Source: Theobroma cacao
Lineage: Eukaryota > Streptophyta > Magnoliopsida > Malvales > Malvaceae
DNA length: 64,000 nucleotides
Direction: 5' to 3'
Assembly: GCF_000208745.1 (NCBI RefSeq)
Contig: NC_030859.1
Coordinates: 7,846,879-7,910,878 of the forward strand
Shown: positions 1-10,709 of the stretch, piece by piece
Numbering within the stretch: position 1 is the stretch's first letter
Layout: every line of letters begins with the position of its first letter
Made by a program: the position numbers and the translations under genes
The notes under the pieces: model-generated
The model's database searches: none
What the model was told of the DNA's origin: nothing
The model's input: only the letters and a program-made list of their open reading frames with translations

Positions 1-114
1 ATTTCTTGTAAAGGCTCTTAATTCAACCCTTGATTATTTAATTCCTTAGCATTGAAAATCCATGAAGTTGAAAATAATGAAAAATTTTAGCAAATATCCA
101 CATAAGACAAGCAA

Positions 115-460
115 AATAGATGGTTTCTCATTGCAGCGGAAAGGCATTCTCGCTGCAGTTTCGCTGCATCGAGAATGAGTTTTCGCTACATCGAGAATGA
201 ATTTTTGCTGTAGCGAAATTCGAATCAAAATTTTGAACCATTTGAGAGTTTCTTGCTATAGCGAAAATGAATTCTCTTTATAGGGAAACCACTTGTAGGT
301 ATCTCACTGTAGCGAGAATGTATTCTCGCTGTAGCAAGTTACAAGACTGTAGCTAGCTTCCCAACTCGAGAGTTTCTCTTTGCAGTGAGATTCATTCTCG
401 CTATAGCAAGAAACAAAACACCAAGAAGAAATTTCTTATTACATCAAGAAAATACCATGT
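115..460 (-). repeat. Palindromic GCTGCAGCGAG word cluster
   Basis: About eight imperfect copies of a palindromic word related to TCTCGCTGCAGCGAGA lie in this stretch, spaced roughly 20-60 bp apart and separated by variable AT-rich DNA. The same cluster occupies the same relative place in the other LTR-A copies. Units are too degenerate and unevenly spaced for a CRISPR or satellite array. Confidence 0.75.
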
Positions 461-572
461 TGCTGCAATAACAAAAAAATCGATTTGAAAATACTTAGCA
501 ATATCCAAGGTTCAACATGTAGGATTCCACATACATTGCAACCATATACCATATTCGTAAACTTTCTATTAC

Positions 573-578
<6 letters not shown>

Positions 579-612
<34 letters not shown>

Positions 613-617
613 TAACN

Positions 618-656
<39 letters not shown>
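579..656. repeat. TA microsatellite with an ambiguous base
   Basis: Two TA dinucleotide runs are joined by a short interruption that includes an undetermined base (N) at 617. The same LTR-A position holds a shorter TA run in other copies, for example near 6011 and 61231. The N probably marks unresolved repeat length. Confidence 0.95.
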
Positions 657-657
<1 letters not shown>

Positions 658-679
658 TAAACACGAATATCACCACCGC

Positions 680-865
680 CTCACCCAACTCATGTGCAAC
701 CCCCACATTGCACACATAGCTAGAGTCATCGTGTGCACGCTCACATCGTGCACAACTAATGCCATTTTGTGCAACCTTCACATCGCACACAAGCAATATC
801 ATCGTTGACACTTCCCCACACGTCATCACCGGCATGTCCTCCCCCACATTGTGCACATGCACGAC
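680..865 (-). repeat. GATGTGGGG-type short tandem repeat
   Basis: Read on the minus strand this is a run of degenerate units of about 35-50 bp, each built on TGTGCACGATGTGGGGG and ending in a CACATG-like word. It is the LTR-A counterpart of the runs at 6060-6330, 8236-8430 and 61310-61460. It makes an apparent ORF on each strand, but neither resembles a protein. Confidence 0.7.
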
Positions 866-1867
866 TATATTTATTACACAATATTAACTATCCATACAGA
901 ACATATATATATCCACATAATATAGGGGCACAAGGATTCATCATATTACACATTCACAACATACAATGTTTCATCAAGGGCTTGTTCCCATGCAATTTTA
1001 AAGAAAAACATATAAAATATTTCAAGTGATTCAATGAAGCACATAATCATTTATTCCAAAATATTTTTAATGCAAGTTCACTTATCGGTCCTCGTTGATT
1101 CTTAAATTGACTCTAACTTCCACTAATGGTCCGAATGGGGATGTCAAGTCTCGTTGGAGCCTTAGTAGCTTTGTAATTGAACTTCTTCTCAAAAGTCCTC
1201 AAGCTAGTATAGAAAGTCTTTCTTTCTCTTTGTAAAACACCTAGCTAGTGAGAGAAAGTATCAAAATAAGACTTTTGAGGGTTTTAAGGTGAAAGAGTAA
1301 AAGAGCACAAAGGACTTTGTGAAAAGGTGCATAAAAGCATGAAAATTAGGGTTAACTTAAGAAAATTTATAGAGGTTTCAAAGCAAGCTTCCATAGAAGG
1401 TGAGAAAATGTGAGAAGGATGGAAGGAAGAAGAAGAGTTGCTAGAAAAATGAGAATAAGCTATTGGAGAGTTAGATATTTATGCATAAAGTTTATCCAAT
1501 TCTCACATAAATTACCAAAATGCCCTTAACAAGGTCACTTTGTCTTCCCCTGACCTTTATACAATCTTTTTACTTCTTTGACACTGAGGCAAAGTCTATA
1601 ATAGTCTAGAAATACTCGAGTTCATGAAAATGTAAAAATTTAAACTCGAGATGAAAAATGACCATTTTACCCCTATTATGGAAATTATCAGTATTTCTAT
1701 CTTCTTCATTCATTTTACCATCATTCATCTATTCCTTAGGCTTACTTAGACCTTAATAACATTAAAAAGCTACTTCCAGGAGCTCACCATAAGAAATGAT
1801 GAAATTACCCCTGGTCCGTTTTCTGGTCTACTTCTAGTTATGGGTTTATAGAGGTCGAGGCTTCATA

Positions 1868-4182
1868 ATGTCAGTACCAAGTGATGAAAGTTTGAATGAA
1901 GGATTACAAGAGTGGTATAGCAAATGAGTTTATATAGAATATTGCTATGAGAACTTGCAATTCTTGTCTTGACTCAGTTGAATGAAAAGGATTAATGACA
2001 ACACAAGGCTGATTACGTGGCATACTAGAAACCCTTGGGGATAAATTGAAGTATGAATAGTTGAGCATGCATTTAAATATCTTGGTGAATAAGTGCATGC
2101 CTTTTTTTGGAATGATATGCTCGGAATGTTAAAGAGCAAATAAGTGATCAAGTGTTTCAGGGATGCATGAATATCCTTGAGAAGGAATTGCCAATCATAA
2201 GCGACCAGTATAATATGTGTGATTTTAAAACTTGTTGAGGAGCCTAATGGCTAAACCATGGGTTATGTGATCATATGCGGTGAGACATAAGTTAAAGGTA
2301 GGCATCTATAAGGAAATACTCAAGAGTAATTCTACTATGAATCTTGTGGAAACAAGCATTAAGTTATGTGGTTACAAAAGGAAAGCTGTAAACTGAAAGT
2401 GATGCTCACATTGATATTAAAAAGTACTTGAGAAGAACCTTGTTTCCAATCTTGCAATTTCAAGTACAAATTGTGAATTGATTAAGGGAGAATGACGTTA
2501 TATCAACATAAAAGAATAGTATAAAGGATGGTTGAAGGTAACCTTGATAATGAAGTTGGATAATGAAAACCTCCTAATGTATTATGGAAATTGGAATTCG
2601 AAAATGTATGAAGCATGCGTGATTCGAATAAGTCCAAGTTTTAAGTGACTAATTAATATAGAAATGCAATATGTTAGAGGCATGAAAGATAATTGAGAAA
2701 CAGGGATGACTTGGAGGGATTGTAATATTGCATAAGATGCAATGATCAAGTAAAGATGAATCTTTGAAGGATCAATGAAATTATAAAATATATACATATA
2801 CTGGATTGTAATTTAATGAAAATGACATTTGGCGAGTGAGATGTGACTAATGGCATTGTGATGCAAGGATATATAGTACAATGAAACTTAAGCATATAAT
2901 TGGAAATGATAAGAAAAGAGTATGGGCATGTAAAGGACATGAAGCTATGCATAAGCATAATGAGAATTCTTATGGATTACGTAAGAGATAACTTATGGTA
3001 AGATGTGAGTGGAATGGTGATTTAAACATATAAAAAGGGTAATCTAAAATTGATTATACCCCAATGCTCATAGATTACATATGAGAACGTTGACATGAAC
3101 TATGAAGATTATCATATTGAATCTTGGTTATGGATGGGAACGAACAAAGAGAAATTAGTCTGAAGGCACTTGAAAACAAGGATCCCCACACATAATAAAG
3201 AATGATGACACTTAAATGTATGGATAAGTACGTATGTGTCGAGTTAGTGATGTGCCCAACTAAAGTGAAGAATTGTTCTTAGTGATTCAAGCTTTGAACT
3301 CAATAATTGATGAGTTGTATACATAGTACAACAATAAAATATCCCATCAGAAGTTGAGCTATGTTGATATAAGAAATTTTGGAGAAACAGTAGAAGAAAT
3401 GATACCAAGGAAATGTAATCTATAATGTGGTTAAGCCATACAAGATGGACTAATATGATTAAGAAGATTGAAGTTGTAGAAATGCAAGGTAAGATGAGTA
3501 TGTGGGAATAATTGAAGCCATTAACCTCCCCCAACGTTGGAAATACGTACAGGAATGAATATGGCATGTTAATGATGCTGTAAGCTACATAATAGTGTAT
3601 GAGGATAGGATGAATGAATGAATGTCGAGAAGTTTAACAAGGAATGAACTAATAAGATGGTGATTGGTATACATAAGTAAGTATAAAATGTGATTGAAAT
3701 CGGTATGATTAAGATGGAGTTATGGTTCAAATTTAATGATAGGGATAACGACATACTCAATGTCTTAAAATAAGAGATAATGATCGTGAAGGGTACCGTC
3801 GATTTGATTCTAAAAGATGATAACAGACATAAGTGAAGCATTCTAGTCGAACTGGAGGTAAATGAGGTGACTGAATGAGTGGAGGTTTGACAATAATTGA
3901 AATAAAGATATGTTTGAGGTTAGTGACGGAATTAAAGGCATACTTGGGATCTTAGTGATAAGAAAGAACAATTGAGAAGGGTACGGTGGTTTTGACTCAA
4001 AGATGATAATAAATATAAGTTACGTACCCTGACTTGGTAAAGTGCTCTAGTCAAATTGAAGATAATGAGGTGCATAAATCAAATTCCCTACGAAGAAGGA
4101 AATGGAATATGGTCATTGAGTGAGATTAACAACTTGATGTTGAAGAGAATTCGAGGATGAATTCTATTTAAGTGGGGGAGAT
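1868..4182 (+). mobile_element. Non-coding interior of LTR-B element 1
   Basis: This AT-rich interior lies directly upstream of a polypurine tract and a 3' LTR of family B, so it is the 3' part of a plus strand LTR element. I find no gag, protease, RT or integrase motif in any frame. The sense strand is strongly G-rich over C (18 G against 3 C in 3601-3660). In composition and style it resembles the interior of element 2 at 21038-22440, which suggests a LARD-like non-autonomous element. The alternative is a pol gene decayed past recognition. Minus strand frames here are chance products of the C-poor composition. Confidence 0.6.
4172..4182 (+). other. Polypurine tract of element 1
   Basis: The sequence GTGGGGGAGAT sits immediately before the TGTAATATC start of the 3' LTR, the expected place for the plus-strand primer of reverse transcription. 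The preceding GAATTCGAGGATGAATTC resembles the usual end of gypsy pol plus spacer. Confidence 0.85.
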
Positions 4183-6059
4183 TGTAATATCTCGTACTTT
4201 GTTATGGTGGCTAATAAAGCTTATCGAATGCTAAATGAGGTTAATTGGAATGTTTAAAGGTGATGAAAGGTGAAAAGAGTATTTTAAGATAAAATATTTT
4301 GCACACGAGGAAATAATAAGAAAATAATAATATGTTTTTATTGAGGATGAATTAGCCAGATAAAAAGTGATTCAGAAGTGAATCGAGGTAAAACAAGGTG
4401 TTTTGGGTGCCAAAGAGACAAATGGAAGATTTTAGAATAAAATAATATTTTATTCAGTGTCGTAATTTTTCATGAAAAGGGAGTATATGGTCAATCTAAG
4501 TGGGGAAGAAGACAAATGAGGAAATTTCAGAGAAAAATGACGTTAATAGGGCCCGCATGCCTTTATTAAATAAAGATAGCGCGGGTAGATAAATATTTTA
4601 AATATTATGGGGACATTGCATTGAAGTTAAAACATTATATTTCATTTGTACATGTGTAAAAGAAGATAATGGAAAGAAATTGGATTTAAAAGATTGTGGC
4701 AGGATACAATTAAAAAAGGTGAAAACCTTGGAGTGCAAAATGGTAATTTTGCCATTAAAGTGGTCAAAGCTTTCAAAATAAGCTTTGACTCTTCATCCTT
4801 ATCCTTGGCTGATCCTTATCTCTTCAAGATGGCATTTTTTCTTCTCAATCTCCTTCCTCCCACACCATTTCCATACTTCTACCCCATTTTCACTTGACTC
4901 CTATGCAATTGAAGAGAAAAATAGAGAGAATCGGCTAAGGAAAGAAAAGAGGGAAAGGTGGAAGGCTTGGGTAGTAAGTAATTCAAGAGTAATTGAAGAA
5001 ATATCAAGTGGGTCTCAAGATTCAAGAAATATAAGGTAAGGATTTTTGTGTTTTAAGCTCATGGTTGGTTAAATCTTTGGAAAAATGATGTGTGAATCAT
5101 TTGGTGGTAGCTATGGTGACCATGGGTGTGAGGAAATTATGAATTTTGTTGCTTGAAATCTAAGCTAAAATCAAGTGGTAAGCTTAATGCTACAATTTGA
5201 AGCTTATGATTGGTTTAATATTGTGAGAATGATTGTACGCATATGTAGTGTTATTGTGATGTCATGGGTATGGTTGGAAGGCAGTTATATTAATTGAAAG
5301 TTTGGTGTGTAGATTTGTGTTATTAGGAAAGGTTTAAAAGGTTATGGATGTTGGTGTGCATGAATGAATATTAATGTTATGCTTGGTGGCAACATGTAAA
5401 TGAGGATGATGGTACATGTAGACTTAGAAAATGTTTGATGGAAGTAAATTTATAGTTGCTGTCATATGCTAGGTAATTATTATGGAAATGATGGAAACTT
5501 GATAAATATCCTTAGACAAGATTTATATATGTGCTAGAGTCATAAATAAATTATCGATAACCATAATCTAAAGAATTATGCAAGTAAAGGATAAAGGCCA
5601 CTTTGGCAAAGAATGTGTCAACATATAAGTTAGTTGAATAAGGATTCATGATTGAAGGAAAAAGAGAAGTAGAAATGAGGTACACTAAATATATTGAATT
5701 TGGATTGTTGCTAGGAAGTACAAAAGTCAAGGTAGTGTACTATGGTAGTGTGTCGAAGGAAATAACGAACGAACGGCAAGTAGCAATAGCTAGATACGCC
5801 TCCAAACTAATAGCGATGTAACATCCCGCTATCGTAAGGTGAGTGAACTTGCATTAAAATGTTTTTAAATAAATGATTATATGCTTGATTGAACCACTTG
5901 AATTATTTTATTGGTTTTTCTTAAAATTTGCATGGGAACAAGCCCTTGATGAAATGTTATATGTTATGAATATGTAATATGATGAATCCTTGTGCTCCCA
6001 TATTATGTTGATATATATATATGTTGTGTATTGATAGTTAATATTGTGTGATAATTATA

Positions 6060-6335
6060 ACCGTGCATGTGCGCGATGTGGGGGTTGCATATGCCCGTGA
6101 TGATGGGGTGAGGGAGTGTGGATGATGAGATTGCCTATGTGCACGATGTGCGGGGAGTACATGATGGCATTAGTTGTGCGTGATGTGGTGGTGCACATGA
6201 TGATGATGATATATGTCATGTGCGCGATGTAGGGGGAGCACATGATGGCATTAGTAATACGCAATGTGGGGGTGCACACGATGACTCCAACTATGTGTGG
6301 TGCGGAGTGCACATGAGTTGGGTGAGGTGGTGGTT
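6060..6335 (+). repeat. GATGTGGGG-type short tandem repeat in LTR-B
   Basis: Five or so degenerate units carry the words GTGCGCGATGTGGGGG, GTGCACGATGTGCGGGG and related forms, separated by GATGATG-rich spacers. It corresponds to the runs in LTR-A copies, showing that LTR-A and LTR-B share this half. The minus strand frame across it is repeat-derived. Confidence 0.75.
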
Positions 6336-7412
6336 GTACACATGCTTGTATATATATATGCTATAAATATGTTTTTTATATGCTATAGAAAAGGTTATGA
6401 AAATAATATGTGACTACATTGAATATTGAGAAAACTTGATTATGGTCAATGTGTTTGATTCAATGTACAATGTGGCATGAGTGGATTTTCCTTGTGGCAG
6501 TGAAAACCCCTTAGATTTTATCTGGCCAGAATTTCATTTCAGCGAGATGCCTTTTCGCTGCGGTGAAAATCAATTTATTAGGCTTGACTTGCTTGAATTC
6601 TACTAAAGTTTTCACTCTTTAACTTCTTTGTTGTTCATGGATCTTTCATCATCGAGTGATTAAACAACCAAGGGTTTGAATGGGGGGTTTTTAATAAGAA
6701 ATAAACTAAATTGCATTGTTTTTAAACTTAAGTGCATCATGATTTCTAAACCTTCCTTAACGTTGTTTGTTCCCTTCTTATGTTCACTCATTGGGTTTAT
6801 ACTCACGTGTTTAAACTTCATGTTTTAGGTTTTCTGAGTTAAAGGTGATTGGTCCTAGGATGAGGTGCTCTTCCCTATCCATTGCTCGATACATTTACAA
6901 TGACACTAAATGTTAGCAACCGTGCCCAAAGTCACTCCGCTGACGGTCAAGGTCTAATTATGTGTATATGAATGCTTGATATGAAATGCTAAGACTCATT
7001 TGTCAAGCTATATATGTATATTGTGAGACCCCAACCTCTATAAGCTTGTAACTAAGCATAGATGTAATAACACGAGTTAGGGGTAGTTTTGTTATTTTCT
7101 CTAATAAGCTCCCAGAAGAAAGTTTTATGATGTTTTAAGGTCTAAATAGGCATAAGACTGCATAAATGATGTGTAATGATGAAAACATGAAGAAAACTAG
7201 AAATGATAATAATTTTCACAAAAGGGGCAAAATGGTAATTTTGCATTCGAGTCAAAACTTTTAAAAGTTTCGCAAACTCGAACATGTCTAGACCATTATG
7301 GACTTGGTTTCAGTGTTAAAAGAGTAAAAAGATTGTACAAAGGGTTGTATGAGAACAAGCTAACTAGTCAAGGGCTTTTTTCATAATTTCAAGGGAATGG
7401 ATAAATTTGAGC

Positions 7413-7420
7413 TATAAATA
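7413..7420 (+). promoter_or_regulatory. TATA box of LTR-A
   Basis: TATAAATA is followed by a CT-rich leader containing CTTCTTCTTCTTCTTC, as in plant core promoters with a pyrimidine patch. The same TATA lies at a similar distance from the LTR start in the copies at 14144-14151 (minus), 36646-36653 (minus) and 60712-60718. It implies a U3 of only about 0.4 kb and a long transcribed leader. Confidence 0.7.
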
Positions 7421-8235
7421 TCTTCTCCTTCTAGCAGCTTCTTGAAATTCCAACAGCTTCTTCTTCTTCTTCTCCTCTCAATTCACATTACTTCCAACCT
7501 CCATGGAAGCTTGATATGGAGCTTGCATAATTTTCTCTTTAGCTTTAATTTTCATACCTTTGTGCCCTTTTGACTAGAACCCTTGTATTCTTTCACTCTC
7601 TCACTTCAAAACCCTTGATAAATCTTATTTCCATACTTTCTTTCACTAGTTGGGTGTTCTAGAGAGAGAAAAAAAGAATTACCCCATTTGTTTGGAAGCT
7701 ATTGGAGGAGAATATAACTACAAAGAAACCCTAGGGTGAGTGATGAACTAAGCTTGGTTTTAGCTATAGATAATGGCTAGTAATTGGGATTATGAGCTGT
7801 TTTATTGTAGAGGATGTTCATTCATTTTATAGTGAACATAGATAGCCATTTAAAGTGGCAATTGAAAGCTTGCTAAGGGATAACTTTTAGGGTTTATAAG
7901 TATAAATTGATGGTAATGTTAATTTGATGGTAGGTTCTAACGAAGCCCCATCACTCCAATTGGATCATTAGGGGAATTAGAGTCAGCTAAAGGCTCAACA
8001 ATATACCGGTGAGTGAACTGCCTTCAACACTTGTTTTAGGGAATTTAATGTATTTGCCACACATTTGAATGAATTATCAAGTTTTTCATAAAAACAAGTG
8101 CCTTGGGAACAAGCTTTTGCTAAATGGTTGTATGTTGTAATATGTAATTGCTATGGATTCATGCACTACTGCATTATGATGATATATATATGTGTGTGTG
8201 TGTTGCGCATGATGATTGATATTGTGTATGATGAT

Positions 8236-8430
8236 TGTAACCGTGTGTGTGCACGATGTGGGGGGGATGCACATGCCGGTGATGATGGTGGCGTGAGAGA
8301 TGGATGATGATAGTGCCCATGTGCACGATGTGGGGGGATGTACACGATGGCACTGATTGTGTACGATGTGGGGGGATGCACACAATGGTACCGGCTATGT
8401 GCACGATGTGGGGGGATGTACATGAGCCGG
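8236..8430 (+). repeat. Tandem GCACGATGTGGGGGGATG units
   Basis: Four units share the core CACGATGTGGGGGGATG followed by a CACATG- or ACACGATGG-like end, at spacings of about 40-75 bp. Units differ from one another, so this is an old array. The frames through it (H, P, S and T-rich) are repeat-derived and not a protein. Confidence 0.8.
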
Positions 8431-8634
8431 GTGTGATTATGATGATATTGATGTTTATCTATGTAATTATGCATATCTAGACTTATGAAATGAAAGCTCA
8501 TGAATGTGATATATGATTGACATATATGTGAAATTTGATACATTGCAGTTTGAGAATTTTCATGTGTTTTATGTTGATTTTGTTGGTTTAGCAGGATGGC
8601 CTTTTTGTTGAGTGAGGGGAAACTTTTCTCTTGT

Positions 8635-8860
8635 TTCTTTGTTCTCGCTACAGTGAAATTCATTCTCACTGCAGTGAGAAACTCTCGGGTTTTGAAAAGG
8701 TTGAAAAGGTTGGCTGGTTTAAAACTCGCTGTAGCGAGACAGTACTATAGCATCCTTACTGTAGTGAGAATGAATCTCGCTGCAGTGAGAAACTTTCTGT
8801 TTTGTGACCAAAATTTCGTTACAGCGAGATTCATTCTCGCTGCAGTAAAAAACTTTCTGT
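8635..8860 (+). repeat. GCTGCAGCGAG palindrome cluster in LTR-A
   Basis: Eight or nine variants of TCTCGCTGCAGYGAGA occur in about 220 bp, many pairing with their neighbours in inverted orientation. The core CTGCAG is self-complementary. In this copy the cluster lies downstream of the TATA and inside the intron-like segment, so it is probably transcribed. Confidence 0.8.
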
Positions 8861-9906
8861 TTTGCTCTTCCTTTGGTTCGATTGCTGCCCCATTTTCCAT
8901 TTCTTTGATACCATAGTTAAGCATGGACTTCCAACATTACAGAATTAATGATTTAAGATTAAAATGAGGAGGTTTGTTGAGAAACCCTTGGCCAATTGAG
9001 AAACCTTCGTTCGGCTAATAACTTAAATACCAACGTCGCTGTAGAGTAGAATGCCTTTCCACTGCAACGAAGATTGGTTGTCGCATTTGACTTGTTTGTG
9101 TATCACTGAAGCCTTCATTTTTCAAATTATTTGTTATGTATGGGTTCATCATTTCCAAATGATTAATCATTTAAGGGATTAATGAGGGGTTCATATATGA
9201 ATGAAATTAAATTGCATTATTTTTAAAACATGTGCATCATGATTTTAATTTCTTCCTTATTGTTGCTTGTTCCCTTCCTTGTTCACTCACTGGGTTTATA
9301 CTCACCGTTTTCAACTTCATATTTTCAGATCACGAGGCAGTTGGTAACTAGGTTGAGGGGTTCTTGTAGACTCAACTATTGGTAGGTGTCTCGGCATTCA
9401 GTAGCTGTACATTCGTTGAGTTTTTTCGCTGGACATCGAGTCTCCCTTTTGATATGAATAGATGAACTTAATGTAAATCATTAGAATACATGTTGTAGAT
9501 AATGTATGTATATTTTAAATGAGTAATGCCAGTACAAGTTGGCAATGTCTATCACTATTTTGATTCACAGTTATAAAATGTGACTTAGCAATATTTGATG
9601 GAATGATGAGTAGGATAAATAGATAGGCTTGCTTGAGCTTAATGGACTATGTCCATTGGGCCCTTGCGTTGATGATGGCCCGGAATTTGGGTCGTGACAT
9701 ATATTATGGTTGATGATGCCATTATGAATACATAATTGGGTCTTATGAATTATTTTCAAAGGAATTATATTTGAACATTACAAATTTTGGATTTTAAAGA
9801 CATATGGATTAATGTACAAGATTATATAAATAAGCTTGCTTGGGCTTAGTGGGCTGAGCCCATCGGGCCCTTGCATTGGTCATGGCCCGGAATTTAGGCT
9901 GTGACA

Positions 9907-10709
9907 ATAATCCACACAAAACCTCAAACTTCCATCCTTTTTCTTTACAAATAATACTGGAGCTCCCTAAGGCGAAGTACTTGGACGAATAAATCCTTTT
10001 TCCCCTAATTGTTGTAATTGCTATCGTAATACTCGCATTTCTGTTAGTGCCATTCGATAGGGAACTTCAAATATTGGTTTCATGCCAAGAATCAAATTAA
10101 TGCAAAACTCAACTTCTCTTTCTGGGGGCAACCTTGGCAATTCATCTGGAAACACATCTTTAAATTCATTAACTATTGGCACCATTTTAATATCCGGAAA
10201 CTTTTCTTCCCTTAACTCATCTTCCTTGGTTGCTACACACTCCCAATAATTCTGTTTGGTTTCCAACTTCTTGACTCTTGCCAATATTCCTTTATTGCAC
10301 AGACTCCCATGTCCATAAAAAATAAAGGGGACTTCTCCAGTAAAATTGAATTCCACATATTTATAATGACAATCAACATTAGCATAACAGTCATATAACC
10401 AATCCATTCCTAATATAGCATTAAATCCCAACGTTGTAATAACACCAAATTCATCAATGTCTCTCGATGATTAACTTGAACTACACAAAACTTATTGACG
10501 AACTCCACCATATACATTTCTTTCAAATGAGTGGTCACTACAACCGGGTCTTCCATTATTTCACAAGATCTATTCAATTTCAACGTGAAATTCAAGGACA
10601 CAAAAGAATAGGTAGCTTCAGGATCAAATAAGACCAATGCTTCAAAACCACAAATTAAAAGAGTACTTGTCACCACATCATTAGAAGCAGGCATATCTTG
10701 CGAACCCAT
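9907..10709 (-). pseudogene. Tekay/Del-like gypsy pol fragment: protease and start of RT
   Basis: This is the 5' part of pol of a minus strand Ty3/gypsy element, continuing from gag at higher coordinates. The protease region shows VLFDPEATYSFVS near 10610-10650, where the family normally has D-S/T-G-A: the catalytic glycine is lost. Downstream is the family's conserved NAILGMDWL near 10400. The RT leader VFPDELPRLPPEREVEF follows, then, after stops, words matching the RT start (GAPVLFVKKKDGSLRFCVD), broken off at 9907 by insertion of LTR-B element 1. A frameshift near 10410-10431 separates protease from the RT leader. The rest of RT, RNase H and integrase must lie left of the window or be lost. 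It is non-functional. Confidence 0.88.

Larger units (their letters stand above)
1..1867 (-). mobile_element. LTR family A, minus strand, cut by window edge
   Basis: This is a long terminal repeat of family A, read on the minus strand. Its LTR start lies at 1867, where the reverse complement reads TATGAAGCCTCGACC, a decayed form of TGTGAGACCCCAACC. It holds the same modules as the complete copy at 7022-9699, in reverse order: palindromic GCTGCAGCGAG words, a TA tract, GATGTGGGG-type repeats, a CT-rich leader and a weak TATA. The intron donor is mutated from GGTGAGT to GATAAGT. No coding sequence is present; the frames across it are chance frames in repeats. It lies against the interior of an LTR-B element. 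I cannot tell a solo LTR from one end of a full element because the left side is outside the window. Confidence 0.8.
8009..9328 (+). other. Intron-like segment inside LTR-A
   Basis: The segment begins CCG|GTGAGTGAA and ends with TATTTTCAG. A CTCAC word, matching the plant branch-point consensus, has its A 24 nt before the acceptor AG, followed by a T-rich tract. Equivalent ends occur in other LTR families whose middle sequences differ. Splicing is inferred, not observed. Confidence 0.5.
7022..9699 (+). mobile_element. Solo LTR, family A (2,678 bp)
   Basis: This is a complete LTR with ends TGTGAGACCCC and GGGTCGTGACA, flanked by perfect 5 bp target duplications TATAT at 7017-7021 and 9700-9704. 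Joining the flanks restores LTR-B, which proves a later insertion. There is no primer site, interior or second LTR, so it is a solo LTR left by LTR-LTR recombination. Modules in order: short U3, TATA at 7413, CT-rich leader, intron donor at 8009, GATGTGGGG tandem units, GCTGCAGCGAG palindromes, intron acceptor at 9328, U5. It is the best reference copy of family A here. Confidence 0.93.
4183..9906 (+). mobile_element. 3' LTR, family B, interrupted by solo LTR-A
   Basis: The LTR starts TGTAATATCTCG just after the polypurine tract and ends GGCTGTGACA at 9906. Without the nested LTR-A and one 5 bp duplication it is about 3.04 kb, close to the 3.02 kb copy at 17358-20379. Its first half resembles LTR-C and its second half LTR-A. 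An intron-like segment runs from GT at 5839 (after TATCGTAAG) to AG at 6828 (TTTTAG). The right flank 9907-9911 is ATAAT; the partner duplication would lie left of the window. The element is inserted into the reverse transcriptase of a minus strand gypsy element. Confidence 0.85.

Noticed and set aside
485..862. Overlapping frames on both strands across the TA tract and tandem repeat
   Set aside because: They consist of YIYIYI runs and repeat-coded H, T and C-rich peptide and cross an N. They are products of repeats.
3244..3841. Minus strand frames of 90 and 107 codons
   Set aside because: They lie in C-poor DNA where stops are rare on one strand; they are leucine-, serine- and isoleucine-rich and lack any family motif.
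8236..8430. Possible CRISPR array
   Set aside because: Units differ from each other, spacers are not of constant length, and the context is a plant LTR.
8086..8669. Several overlapping minus strand frames of 76-167 codons and one on the plus strand
   Set aside because: They follow the tandem GATGTGGGG units of LTR-A in several frames at once, which shows repeat origin.
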